From Limnohabitans sp. (lineage in GTDB: Bacteria; Pseudomonadota; Gammaproteobacteria; Burkholderiales; Burkholderiaceae_C), in assembly GCA_018883305.1 (NCBI GenBank), contig VEQI01000002.1, positions 1 to 38,336 of the forward strand: a stretch of DNA of 38,336 nt, in the 5' to 3' direction. Made by a program: the position numbers and the translations under genes. Each line of letters begins with the position of its first letter. The first letter of the stretch is position 1. The notes under the pieces are model-generated. The model saw nothing but the letters and a program-made list of their open reading frames with translations, was not told the DNA's origin and did no database searches. Below, piece after piece: positions 23,848 through 32,347 of this stretch.

Positions 23848-24834
23848 ATGAAATCCTTGCCCAGTTTTGCTTCAATGCGTCGTGTCTGTTGGCTGATCGG
23901 TGTGTTGAGCACCTTAAGCGTGCAAGCCTGGGCACAGGCCTATCCTGCCAAGCCGTTGAAAATTCTGGTGCCCTTTGTCGCCGGTGGCACCAGCGACATC
24001 GTGGCCCGCGCCGTGGCGCAAAAGCTCAATGAAGCGGGGTATGTCACGGTGGTGGAAAACCGTCCAGGGGCCAATGGCTCATTGGCGGCCGAGGCCACCG
24101 CCAAATCGCCCAACGACGGTTACACCATTCTGGTCGGCTCGATTGGCACCTTCGCCATCAACATGAGCCTGTACAAACAGCCCAAGTACGACGTGATGCG
24201 CGACTTCGAGGCGATCACGGTGGCGGTGCGCACGCCCAATGTGCTCATCACGCCGCCGGGCTTGCCTGCCGCCAACGTGAAAGAGTTCATCGCCTATGCC
24301 AAGGCCAATCCTGGCAAGGTGGCCTATGGTTCCTCTGGCTCCGGGTCCAGCGACCACCTGTCCGCCGAACTGTTCAAGCAGCAAACCAATACCTTTGGCG
24401 TGCACATCCCCTACCGGGGTGGCGCAGCCGCGCAAATGGACATCATGGCCGGCAACATCGAGGCGTCCTTTCAGAACTTTGGGACCGTGGTGCCCTACAT
24501 CCGCTCCGGCAAGATGAAAGCCCTGGCCGTGACCTCGCGCGAGCGCATGCCGCAATTGCCGAACGTGCCCACCATGATCGAGAGCGGCTTGTTCGATTTC
24601 GATGTCACGTCCTGGCAAGCCCTGGTGGCGCCCAAAGGAACCCCGCGCGAGATTGTGGCCAAGCTTCAGGCCGACATTGCGCGTGGTCTGCGTTCACCCG
24701 ATGTGGCCCAGCGCTTCAAGGACCAGGGGTTCGAGATCGTGGCCAATACGCCGGAGCAGGCCAGTGCCTTTTTCAAGTCCGAGATCGATCGCTGGGCCGT
24801 GGTGGTGAAAGCCTCTGGTGCCACCGTGGATTGA
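23848..24834 (+). CDS. Bug-family (TctC) binding protein
   Basis: A 328-residue periplasmic binding protein with a signal peptide (MKSLPSFASMRRVCWLIG onward, cut near AWAQA). Motifs are PLKILVPFVAGGTSDIVAR, VVENRPGANGSLAAE, NDGYTILVG, HIPYRGGAAAQMDIMAG and LPNVPTMIESG. The ribosome site GGAGAG lies before the ATG. It is divergent from the CoA operon, which already has its own Bug gene, and convergent with a cyclase gene. It may serve the same substrate class under shared control, but its ligand is unknown. Confidence 0.9.
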   Translation: MKSLPSFASMRRVCWLIGVLSTLSVQAWAQAYPAKPLKILVPFVAGGTSDIVARAVAQKLNEAGYVTVVENRPGANGSLAAEATAKSPNDGYTILVGSIGTFAINMSLYKQPKYDVMRDFEAITVAVRTPNVLITPPGLPAANVKEFIAYAKANPGKVAYGSSGSGSSDHLSAELFKQQTNTFGVHIPYRGGAAAQMDIMAGNIEASFQNFGTVVPYIRSGKMKALAVTSRERMPQLPNVPTMIESGLFDFDVTSWQALVAPKGTPREIVAKLQADIARGLRSPDVAQRFKDQGFEIVANTPEQASAFFKSEIDRWAVVVKASGATVD

Positions 24835-24840
24835 ACGCCT

Positions 24841-24856
24841 AGGCCGCAGCCGGCCT
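24841..24856. terminator. GC-rich hairpin between convergent genes
   Basis: AGGCCG (24841-24846) and CGGCCT (24851-24856) form a six-pair stem with a CAGC loop in the 27-base gap between the Bug gene and the convergent cyclase gene. No T run is present, so termination is uncertain. Confidence 0.35.
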
Positions 24857-24861
24857 GAACG

Positions 24862-25668
24862 TCAGCGTGAAGCCATCAGCGCCTCGTCAAAGATGGCCAC
24901 GGCTCGCGTCCAGCCAGCCGAAGCGCCCCGGATCTTGTGGGGGAAACAACTGATGTAAAACCCGCTGGCCGGCAGCGACTCCAGGTTGTGCAGTTTTTCC
25001 AGGTGACAGTAGCCAATGTCACGTCCCGCCTTGTGCCCCTCCCAGATGAGCGAGGCGTCTTGGCTGGACTGATATTTCTGCGCCGTGTGCACAAAGGGGG
25101 CGTCCCAGCTCCACGCATCGGTGCCCGTCAGGCGCACACCCCGGTCCAGCAAATAACGCGTGGCGTCATAGCCCATGCCGCAACCGCTGGCCACATAGTC
25201 GGGTTGTCCGTAGCGGGAGCCTGCACGGGTATTCACCACCACAATTTCCAGGGGTGACAGGGTGTGGCCTATGCGTTGCAGTTCCTGCGCCACCTCCTGT
25301 GCGGTCACCACATGACCGTCCGGCAGATGACGAAAGTCCAGCTTGACGCCGGGCTGAAAACACCACTCCAGCGGGACAGCATCAATGGTGATGGCGGGCT
25401 TGGCCTGGCCCAGTGCCTTGTCCATGGTGGAGTGGAAGTGAAAGGGCGCATCCAGATGGGTGCCGTTGTGGGTGGAGAGTTGCACCGTCTCCACGGCCCA
25501 GCCTTCGCCATCGGGCAGGTCTTCTTTTTGCAAGCCGGGAAAGAAGGGGGCGATTTGCTCGAACGTATGCTCGTGGGTGAAGTACTCGATCTTGGGCGCA
25601 AACGCCGGCGGATCACTCATCACATCGTTTTCAAGATAGATCGACAAGTCGACAAATTTTCTGGGCAT
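24862..25668 (-). CDS. Cyclase family protein (kynurenine formamidase-like metal hydrolase)
   Basis: A 268-residue member of the cyclase/KynB fold. The metal motif HNGTHLDAPFH (67-77) is complete, and TGTDAWSWDAPF is a second conserved stretch. Members hydrolyse amides, esters or rings such as N-formylkynurenine or isatin using Mn or Zn. GAGGAGA precedes the ATG. No kynurenine pathway genes are near, so a different substrate is likely. It is divergent from the aldo/keto reductase operon, with 116 bases between, which may share control. Cytoplasmic. Confidence 0.86.
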   Translation of the reverse strand: MPRKFVDLSIYLENDVMSDPPAFAPKIEYFTHEHTFEQIAPFFPGLQKEDLPDGEGWAVETVQLSTHNGTHLDAPFHFHSTMDKALGQAKPAITIDAVPLEWCFQPGVKLDFRHLPDGHVVTAQEVAQELQRIGHTLSPLEIVVVNTRAGSRYGQPDYVASGCGMGYDATRYLLDRGVRLTGTDAWSWDAPFVHTAQKYQSSQDASLIWEGHKAGRDIGYCHLEKLHNLESLPASGFYISCFPHKIRGASAGWTRAVAIFDEALMASR

Positions 25669-25758
25669 TCACGTCTCCTCGCGCAGACTCCGTCAATTGA
25701 GGGGATGATAGCGGCTCGCTGTCCAGCCACCGGGGGATGATTCGGGTGGACTGGATTC

Positions 25759-25770
25759 TTGTTGGAACAA
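25759..25770. promoter_or_regulatory. Short palindrome just upstream of the aldo/keto reductase start
   Basis: TTGTTGGAACAA has exact five-base inverted arms around GG and lies immediately before the GGGAG ribosome site at 25773-25777. It may be an operator, although a 12-base palindrome can occur by chance. Confidence 0.25.
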
Positions 25771-25784
25771 CCCGGGAGTCCTGT

Positions 25785-26798
25785 GTGACCGCCATTCCCT
25801 ACACCTCGCTGGGCCACAGTGGCCTCAAAACACCACCGCTCTGGCTGGGCACGATGATGTTTGGCGATCAAACCCCTGAGTCCGAGGCACGGCGCATGAT
25901 CGAGTCCTGCCGCGAGGCCGGGCTGTATGCGGTGGACACCGCGGACAACTACGCCGGTGGTGCCTCCGAGCGCATGCTGGGCCAGTTGATTGCGGCAGAC
26001 CGTGAGCGCTGGATCGTGGCCACCAAGGTGGCCAATGCCATCGGCGATCAGGCCAATGACCGCGGCCTGTCGCGACGCTGGGTGATGCAAGAGGTGGACA
26101 ACAGCCTGCGCCGCCTGGGCACCGACTGGATCGACGTGTACTACATGCACCGTGACGACGAAAGCACGCCCATTGAGGAAGTGCTGTCCACCTTTGCACG
26201 TTTGATTGAAATGGGCAAGATCCGTTACTACGGCTTGTCCAATTTCCGCGCCTGGCGCGTGGCCCGCTTGGTGGAGACCGCGCACCGCATGGGCGTGCCG
26301 CCACCCATCGTGTGTCAGCCGCCCTACAGCGCCGCCACTCGCTTGATTGAAACCGAATTGCTGCCATGCTGCGAACACTATGGCGTGGGCGTGGTGGCCT
26401 ACAGCCCCTTGGCGCGTGGTGTGCTGACGGGCAAGTACAAGCCCGGTGAGGCGCCTGCCGAAGGCACGCGTGCCGCGCGCGGTGACCGCCGCATTCTGCA
26501 GACCGAGTTCCGTCCGGAATCCATTGCCATGTCACAGGCATTTGAACAGCATGCACGCTCACGCGGCATGACGGCCACCCAATTGGCCATTGCCTGGGTG
26601 CTCAACAACCGGCTGGTGCATGGCGTGATTGGTGGACCCAAAACCATGGACCAATGGCAGGACTATCTCTCGGCGCTGTCGTGCCGCCTGACCGCCGAAG
26701 ACGAAGCCGCCATCGATGCACTGGTGCCACCGGGCTATGCCACGACGCATGGTTACAACGACCCGCAATATCCACTCACCGGACGGCTCCCACGATGA
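25785..26798 (+). CDS. Aldo/keto reductase
   Basis: A 337-residue NADPH-dependent aldo/keto reductase. The catalytic tetrad is visible: Asp and Tyr in AVDTADNYAGG, Lys in WIVATKVAN and His in VYYMHRDDES. The C-terminal KTMDQWQDYL region is the cofactor end. GTG 25785 with GGGAG at 25773-25777 is chosen because family similarity (YTSLGHSGLK) begins right after it; an in-frame ATG at 25737 would add 16 unrelated residues. Its TGA overlaps the ATG of the next gene (ATGA at 26795-26798). It probably acts with the neighbouring dehydrogenase on the same carbonyl compounds. Confidence 0.87.
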   Translation: MTAIPYTSLGHSGLKTPPLWLGTMMFGDQTPESEARRMIESCREAGLYAVDTADNYAGGASERMLGQLIAADRERWIVATKVANAIGDQANDRGLSRRWVMQEVDNSLRRLGTDWIDVYYMHRDDESTPIEEVLSTFARLIEMGKIRYYGLSNFRAWRVARLVETAHRMGVPPPIVCQPPYSAATRLIETELLPCCEHYGVGVVAYSPLARGVLTGKYKPGEAPAEGTRAARGDRRILQTEFRPESIAMSQAFEQHARSRGMTATQLAIAWVLNNRLVHGVIGGPKTMDQWQDYLSALSCRLTAEDEAAIDALVPPGYATTHGYNDPQYPLTGRLPR

Positions 26799-27703
26799 AT
26801 ACATCAACAACACGCCCCGTGGTGGGGCTGGTGGGGCTGGGCATCATGGGCAGTGCCATGGCGCCCAATTTGCTTGCTGCGGGGTTTGAGGTGGTGGGCT
26901 TTGACCTGTCACCCGAACGCCTGCAGGTCTTCCAACAAGCCGGGGGAACCCCAGCAACTTCACCTCAGGCGGTGGCTCAAGCCGCCCGCATCGTGATCAC
27001 TTCGTTGCCCAGTGTGGCCGCACTTCACAGTGTGGTTCTGGGGCCGCAGGGCCTGACAGCCGCCAGCGGCGAAGGGCACATTCTGGTGGAGACCAGCACC
27101 TTCCCTATTGAAGACAAGCAGGCAGTCCGTGATCAGGCCTCAGGCTGGACCATGCTGGACTGTCCGCTCAGCGGCACCGGTGCGCAGGCCGTCACCAAGG
27201 ATTTGTTGGTGTACGCCAGCGGGGACCCACAAGCCATCCAGACCTGTGGACCGGTGTTCAACGGTTTCGCGAAGGCGCATCACGATGTGGGCGCATTTGG
27301 CAATGGTTCGCGCATGAAGTTCGTGGCCAACCTCCTGGTGGCCATCCACAATGTGGCTGCCGCCGAAGCCTTTGCCCTGGGCATCAAGGCGGGCCTGGAT
27401 GCGCAAACCATTTACAAGGTGATTGCTGATGGCGCAGGAGGCTCACGCATGTTCAGCGTGCGCGGTCCCCAGATGGTGGCCAACCACTATGAGCCTGCCA
27501 CCATGAAGGTGGAGACCTGGCAAAAGGACATGAGGATCATTGCCGAGTTTGCCGCCAAGGTGGAAGCGCCCACGCCCTTGTTTCATGCCACCGCGCCCAT
27601 CTACAACATCGCCATGGCGCAAGGTCGAGGCGCGCAGGACACGGCCGCGGTGTTTGCCGTCCTGGCTGACATGGCGCGGATAGACTTGCCCGCATCATCC
27701 TGA
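26795..27703 (+). CDS. 3-hydroxyisobutyrate dehydrogenase family NAD(P)-dependent oxidoreductase
   Basis: A 302-residue beta-hydroxyacid dehydrogenase. GLVGLGIMGSAMAPNL is the dinucleotide-binding site, DCPLSGTGAQA is the substrate loop and GSRMKFVANLL carries the catalytic Lys. Relatives are 3-hydroxyisobutyrate dehydrogenase and tartronate semialdehyde reductase. It starts within the reductase stop (ATGA), so the pair is co-translated, and a Bug gene follows after 11 bases. This links the uptake of an acid with its oxidation or reduction; the identity of the acid is not evident. Confidence 0.88.
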   Translation: MNTSTTRPVVGLVGLGIMGSAMAPNLLAAGFEVVGFDLSPERLQVFQQAGGTPATSPQAVAQAARIVITSLPSVAALHSVVLGPQGLTAASGEGHILVETSTFPIEDKQAVRDQASGWTMLDCPLSGTGAQAVTKDLLVYASGDPQAIQTCGPVFNGFAKAHHDVGAFGNGSRMKFVANLLVAIHNVAAAEAFALGIKAGLDAQTIYKVIADGAGGSRMFSVRGPQMVANHYEPATMKVETWQKDMRIIAEFAAKVEAPTPLFHATAPIYNIAMAQGRGAQDTAAVFAVLADMARIDLPASS

Positions 27704-27714
27704 GGAGACTACGC

Positions 27715-28707
27715 ATGTTCACGTTTTTGTCGCTTCCTTGTTTTCGTCGGTGGGCCATCCTGGCCCTGGGTACCCTGTTGGGTGGCCTGGCGCTGGCGCA
27801 GGATTACCCGAATCGCCCGATCACCCTGGTGATGCCCTATGCGGCTGGCGGGCCCGGCGATGTCATCACCCGCATTTATGCAGCGGCCCTGCAAAAAAGC
27901 CTGGGACAGCAAGTGGTGGTGGAGAACCCGGCCGGTGCGGCGGGGTCCATCGGCACGGCCAAGGTCGCGCGCAGCAAGCCGGATGGATACACCTTGTTGA
28001 TGATCCATGTCAGCCATGCCACCAACCCGTTCATGTTCAAGTCCTTGAGCTACAACCCGGTGGAAGACTTTGAGCCCATTGGACTGGCCACGGAAGGGCC
28101 GATGTTGCTGGTGGCCAGGAAGGATTTTCCGGCGCGTGATGCGCGTGAGTTTCTGGACTATGTGCGCGCCAATGCTTCCAAGCTCAGCATGGGTCACGCC
28201 GGCCCGGGCTCGGCCGCGCATTTGTGCAACCTGAAATTCATGCAGGCCCTCAAGGTGGATATCACCCAGGTGCCTTACAAGGGCGCGGCGCCCGCTCTCA
28301 ACGACTTGATGGGCGGACAACTCGACCTGATGTGCGACCAAACCTCCAACAACCTGCCCACGGTGCAAAGTGGTCGTGTGCGTGCCTATGCCGTGGCTGG
28401 CACCCAACGGCTGGCGCAAGTGCCGGACGTGCCTTCACTGCAAGAGGCCGGTTTGTCTGGCTTTGAGATCAGCATCTTTTTTGGCATGTACGCGCCCAAG
28501 GGCACACCCAAGCCCGTGCTGGATCGCCTGACAGCGGCATTGCAACAAGCCGTGCGAGACCCCGACGTCAAGGCACGACTGGCCGCCTTGGCCACCTTGC
28601 CAGTGCCGGTGGAGAAAGCCCGGCCTGAAGCCTTGCGGGCGCACCTGAAATCAGAAATCGATACCTTGGGACCTTTGTTGCAAGGGGCGGGGATCAAGCC
28701 TGAATGA
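27715..28707 (+). CDS. Bug-family (TctC) binding protein
   Basis: A 330-residue periplasmic binding protein. The signal peptide contains FRRWAILALGTLLGGLALAQ. Motifs are PITLVMPYAAGGPGDVITR, QQVVVENPAGAAGSIG, KPDGYTLL, TQVPYKGAAPALNDLMGG and VPDVPSLQEAG. GAGGAG lies just before the ATG. It is the third gene of an aldo/keto reductase, hydroxyacid dehydrogenase and Bug set and probably supplies a hydroxy or aldehyde acid to them. Confidence 0.9.
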   Translation: MFTFLSLPCFRRWAILALGTLLGGLALAQDYPNRPITLVMPYAAGGPGDVITRIYAAALQKSLGQQVVVENPAGAAGSIGTAKVARSKPDGYTLLMIHVSHATNPFMFKSLSYNPVEDFEPIGLATEGPMLLVARKDFPARDAREFLDYVRANASKLSMGHAGPGSAAHLCNLKFMQALKVDITQVPYKGAAPALNDLMGGQLDLMCDQTSNNLPTVQSGRVRAYAVAGTQRLAQVPDVPSLQEAGLSGFEISIFFGMYAPKGTPKPVLDRLTAALQQAVRDPDVKARLAALATLPVPVEKARPEALRAHLKSEIDTLGPLLQGAGIKPE

Positions 28708-28749
28708 GTTTGAGGGTGCGTCGAGACAGATTGCCCAAGGGGGTGATGC

Positions 28750-29505
28750 GTGCTGTTTAATGCCCAGGAGCGTCACGCACGCCGGGTGGCTTTTTGGTCA
28801 GGCGTTCGCATGGCGTTGGGTGCACCGGCGGCCGTGCTGTTTGCCGGCATGCTGGGCTTTGGCGCCCTGGGTCACGCCAGTCAGATGGATCCCTGGCTGA
28901 TGTCCCTGAGCAGCTGGACCGTGCTGGCCTTGCCAGGGCAGGTGGTGATGATCGAGATGCTCTCGCACGGCGCCTCCTGGATGGCCATCATGCTGGCCGT
29001 GACGCTCACCTCCAGTCGGTTTGTCGTCATGGTGGTGACGCTATTTTCTCAATTTGACGATCGTGACCGGCGCCCACGTCTGTATGCCTGGGTGCACCTC
29101 TTGGCCATGACCGCTTGGGCCTTGTCCATGCGGGATTTTCAAACCATGCCCCGTGAGCAGCGTGCGCCGTTTTTCCTGGGCCTGGGCCTGGTGTGCGGTT
29201 TGGTGGGCTTGCCGGGTACCGCCCTGGGCTATTGGCTGGCCGGCAGCGTGCACCCGGCCGTCACTTTGGCCATGGTGTTCATCAACCCTTTGTTTTTTCT
29301 GCTGACCTTCACCGAGGTGCGCCCCTGGGCCAATCGACTGGCCATTGTGATGGGTTGTGTCCTGGGACCCTTGATGTATTTGCTGGACGCAGACACCAGT
29401 TTGCTCACCACAGGGTTGCTGGCTGGCAGCCTGGGTTATTGGGTGGACAGGCGATGGTTGCGTCCAGGCACACCAGTCATCTCCACCGCGGGAGTTCAGG
29501 AATGA
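28750..29505 (+). CDS. azlC: AzlC family branched-chain amino acid exporter, large subunit
   Basis: A 251-residue inner-membrane protein with several hydrophobic helices. The opening SGVRMALGAPAAVLFAGMLGF matches the AzlC/YgaZ family start, followed by a helix-rich body. It forms an exporter of branched-chain amino acids with the small AzlD subunit encoded directly downstream. GTG 28750 is the start, with AAGGGGG at 28737-28743. The stop overlaps the azlD ATG (ATGA). Exact substrate unproven. Confidence 0.82.
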   Translation: MLFNAQERHARRVAFWSGVRMALGAPAAVLFAGMLGFGALGHASQMDPWLMSLSSWTVLALPGQVVMIEMLSHGASWMAIMLAVTLTSSRFVVMVVTLFSQFDDRDRRPRLYAWVHLLAMTAWALSMRDFQTMPREQRAPFFLGLGLVCGLVGLPGTALGYWLAGSVHPAVTLAMVFINPLFFLLTFTEVRPWANRLAIVMGCVLGPLMYLLDADTSLLTTGLLAGSLGYWVDRRWLRPGTPVISTAGVQE

Positions 29506-29837
29506 ACTGGACCTTGCATGGCCCTTGGCTGGCGTTGATCGGAGCCAGTGTGGGGACCTATTTGTGCCGCGCAGTGGGTGTGGCCATGGCGGGGCGATTG
29601 AATGCGGACAGTGAGTTCTTTCGCTGGCTGTCGGCCGTCACCTATGCCATGGTGGCGGCGCTGACCGTGCGCCTGGTGGTGCTGCCCCAGGGGCCGCTGG
29701 CCACGGTGCCCTTGTGGCTACGTATTCTGTTGTGCGTGCTGAGCGTGGCCGTGATGATGTCACGCCCGCAACGCCGGCTGGTCCCGGCCTTGTTGACCGG
29801 CACCCTCCTGATGCTGATCTACGGCTTTATGCGGTGA
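29502..29837 (+). CDS. azlD: AzlD family small exporter subunit
   Basis: A 111-residue membrane protein with about four hydrophobic helices, consistent with AzlD/YgaH, the partner of AzlC. The conserved TYLCRAVGVAMAGRL segment, a polar break between helices, lies near the N-terminus. ATG 29502 overlaps the azlC stop. An upstream open frame exists but only overlaps azlC. The 3' end overlaps the convergent binding-protein-like gene by 11 bases. Confidence 0.8.
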   Translation: MNWTLHGPWLALIGASVGTYLCRAVGVAMAGRLNADSEFFRWLSAVTYAMVAALTVRLVVLPQGPLATVPLWLRILLCVLSVAVMMSRPQRRLVPALLTGTLLMLIYGFMR

Positions 29838-30558
29838 CGCGTGGCGCCACGGACAGGCCACGCACGCCGTGCTTGTCAATCAGCCGCGCCACCAGCCCCG
29901 TGTCAATGGCCTCGTTCACGAATTGCTGCAGGAACACCGCGGCTTGCGTGTTGCGCTTGTGCGTGCCGATGGATTGCTGCACCGCGGTGAATTGGCCGGG
30001 CAGAATGCGCGAACCAGGCCATTTCTCGGCGTCGGACAGCAGTCGAGGGCGCAGGCAGGCCATGGCTTCCAGGCCATCGCGCTGAACCATTTCCAAGGTG
30101 GCATCAAAGCCTTCGGCATGCACCAGCGTGGCATGTTGAATGTGCCGCTTGAGCCACAGGTCGTAGGCACTTCGCGCGGCCACGCCAATGCGCACACCGG
30201 GGCGGTCAATCTCTGCCATGGTTTGAATGGGTGAACCCGGTGGCACCAGATAGGTGGCCTCGATCTCCACATAGGCGGTGGAGAAGGTGATGCGTTCAGC
30301 ACGTGCCGGCTCGGCACCGATGAGGCCGATATCCCAGGTGTTGTCCGCCGCAGCATCTGCCAGTTCGCCAGGCGTGGCATAGGGCACCAGCTGAAGGCCC
30401 ACGCCCAGACGGTCGGCAATGGCTCGCGCCATGTCCGGGCCCACACCTTGTGGTTCACCCTGAGGGCCACGGCTGCTGACCAGCAGGAAGTTGAGCAGAT
30501 TGACAGCGGCACGCAGCGTTCCCTGGGGAGCCAGTTCCTGAATGATGGCGTCGTACAT
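29827..30558 (-). CDS. Amino-acid-type periplasmic binding protein fold (SBP_bac_3), no signal peptide
   Basis: A 243-residue protein of the family 3 solute-binding fold. LAPQGTLRAAVNLLNFLL opens strand one, VGPDMARAIADRLGV matches the domain 1 pattern, and NTWDIGLIGAEPARAERITFSTAYVEIEATY is the typical hinge region (pieces shown by key residues D, A, P, R). The N-terminus (MYDAIIQEL) has no signal peptide, and an AGAGGT site right before ATG 30558 supports this start. It therefore appears cytoplasmic, an enzyme or sensor rather than a transporter part. It is convergent with azlD and divergent from the hydroxy-acid oxidase. Confidence 0.78.
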   Translation of the reverse strand: MYDAIIQELAPQGTLRAAVNLLNFLLVSSRGPQGEPQGVGPDMARAIADRLGVGLQLVPYATPGELADAAADNTWDIGLIGAEPARAERITFSTAYVEIEATYLVPPGSPIQTMAEIDRPGVRIGVAARSAYDLWLKRHIQHATLVHAEGFDATLEMVQRDGLEAMACLRPRLLSDAEKWPGSRILPGQFTAVQQSIGTHKRNTQAAVFLQQFVNEAIDTGLVARLIDKHGVRGLSVAPRVTA

Positions 30559-30738
30559 GAGACCTCTGGAATAGGTGAATCAACGAAATGAGCCGCTGAG
30601 TCTATCGTGCCTGCCAGTGGTTGGCGTTCGGACTGTCGCCTGCTGGACGTTCCATGTGTCAGCGTCTCGGGGCGCGAATTGACAAGACCTTTGAGCCTAC
30701 CTACAGTGGCCAGCACTGTTGATCATTTGACTTGCCGC

Positions 30739-31866
30739 ATGTTCCGAGCTCCCACCACCCTGGCGCAAACCTCTGACGCCACCCGCGATCTGCCCGAATA
30801 CCTCACCCTGCATGAAATTGTGAAAAAGGCGCGCCAGCGTCTAAGCCACGACAACTGGGACTACATCATTGGTGGCACGGAGACCGAAGTGAGTGTCAAG
30901 CGCAATCGTCTGGCGCTGGACTCGCTGGGCTTTCGTCCTCGCATCCTGCGTGATGTGAGCCGCATCGATGCCGGCACCGATTTTCTGGGACGACGCTTGC
31001 GCCTGCCTGTGGTGCTGGCCCCCGTCGGCAGTCTGGAATTGTTCAGTGCCGAAGGCGCCGCCGAATCTGCCCGTGCCGCTCACACCTTTGGTGTGGCGCA
31101 CATGCTGAGTTCGGTGTGTCAGCCGGGCATCGAAGGCTTGGCCGAAGCTGCGCCCAAGGCGCTGCGGACCTATCAGCTCTATGTGCATGGCGACGCGGGC
31201 TGGATCGACGACCGGATTGAACGCTGCATCGAAGCGGGCTACTCGATGTTCTGTTTCACGGTGGACTCCGCGGTGTACAGCCGGCGTGAGCGAGATCAGG
31301 CCAAGCGCAACATTCGCCGCAACGTGGTGCCAGGGCGTGAGATGCAGGTGTTTTTCAGCTGGAAGGACATTGAGCGCATTCGCGCCAAATACAACATTCC
31401 CCTGGCACTCAAGGGCGTCGACACGGCCGCCGATGCGCAACTGGCGCTGGACCATGGCATCGACATGATCTATGTGTCCAACCATGGTGGGCGTCAACTC
31501 GATCATTGCCTCGGCTCGATGGCCGTGCTGCCCGAGATCGTGGACGTGGTGAAAAAACGGGTGCCGGTGATTGTTGATGGCGGCATCAACCGGGGTTCGG
31601 ATCTGGTGAAGGCCATGGCGGCCGGCGCTGACATGGTGGGCCTGGGCCGCATGCAATGCCTGGCCCTGGCCGCCGGGGGTGAAGCCGGTGTGGTGCGCAT
31701 GCTGGAAATTCTGGAGCATGAGGTGATGACCTGCATGGGCTTGCTGGGTGTCAATCACTGGGGTGAGTTGGAGCGTTCGCACATCTGTGCCGCGCCGCCC
31801 ATTGACACCCCGCACACCCTGAGTGCCTTCCCCCTGTTGTCTCTGGACGAAAAATCCTTTTTCTGA
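30739..31866 (+). CDS. FMN-dependent alpha-hydroxy acid oxidase/dehydrogenase
   Basis: A 375-residue lactate/glycolate oxidase-type flavoprotein barrel. Active-site residues are visible: Tyr42 in WDYIIGG, Tyr148 in YQLYVHGD, Lys225 in ALKGVD, and His249 with Arg252 in SNHGGRQLD. DGGINRGSDLVKAMAAGA binds the FMN phosphate. It oxidises an L-2-hydroxy acid to the 2-oxo acid. ATG 30739 is where similarity begins; earlier in-frame starts exist in the divergent gap, and no clear ribosome site is seen. There is no membrane segment. Substrate unknown. The remnant Bug gene follows after 58 bases. Confidence 0.87.
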   Translation: MFRAPTTLAQTSDATRDLPEYLTLHEIVKKARQRLSHDNWDYIIGGTETEVSVKRNRLALDSLGFRPRILRDVSRIDAGTDFLGRRLRLPVVLAPVGSLELFSAEGAAESARAAHTFGVAHMLSSVCQPGIEGLAEAAPKALRTYQLYVHGDAGWIDDRIERCIEAGYSMFCFTVDSAVYSRRERDQAKRNIRRNVVPGREMQVFFSWKDIERIRAKYNIPLALKGVDTAADAQLALDHGIDMIYVSNHGGRQLDHCLGSMAVLPEIVDVVKKRVPVIVDGGINRGSDLVKAMAAGADMVGLGRMQCLALAAGGEAGVVRMLEILEHEVMTCMGLLGVNHWGELERSHICAAPPIDTPHTLSAFPLLSLDEKSFF

Positions 31867-31924
31867 AGCGATGGCCGATCATGGCCAGCCCCTTCGCCCG
31901 GTTTGAGTTATCAAGGAGTCGATC

Positions 31925-32347
31925 ATGCGTTTGTCCACCCTGATTCCCGCCGTCCTGGCCGCCACCCTGAGCTGGGGCGCGCTCCCGGTGCAGGCCCAAG
32001 GCAGTTACCCCAACAAACCGGTACGCATGATCGTGCCATTCCCGGCTGGACAAGCCACCGACATGGTGGCCCGCATGCTGGCTGAAGGGCTCGGTCGTGT
32101 CTGGGGGCAGCAGGTGGTGGTGGAAAACCGTCCGGGTGTGCCCGGCATGATGGTGGGCAAAGAGGCGTTGCCCGATGGTTACACCATCACCTTCGGCACC
32201 AGTGGCACGCTGGCGGTGAATCCGGCGGTCATTGCGAAGATCACCTATGACACGCAGCGCGATTACGCCATGATCCACGGCGGCAGCATCATCCCGATGG
32301 TGATTGTGGCCAGCGCAAATTCCCAGTTTCAAACACTGAAAGACTTC
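31925..32347 (+). pseudogene. 5' fragment of a Bug-family binding protein gene
   Basis: About 141 residues of a normal Bug protein remain: signal peptide ending PVQAQG, PVRMIVPFPAGQATDMVAR, GQQVVVENRPG, PDGYTIT and the start of the TLKDF helix. After F141 (bases 32345-32347) the frame runs into antisense dioxygenase sequence and stops within eight codons. About 180 residues, including the second domain lobe and the YKG-type ligand loop, are lost. The product cannot be functional. The fragment was created by the same deletion that truncated the facing dioxygenase gene. Confidence 0.85.
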
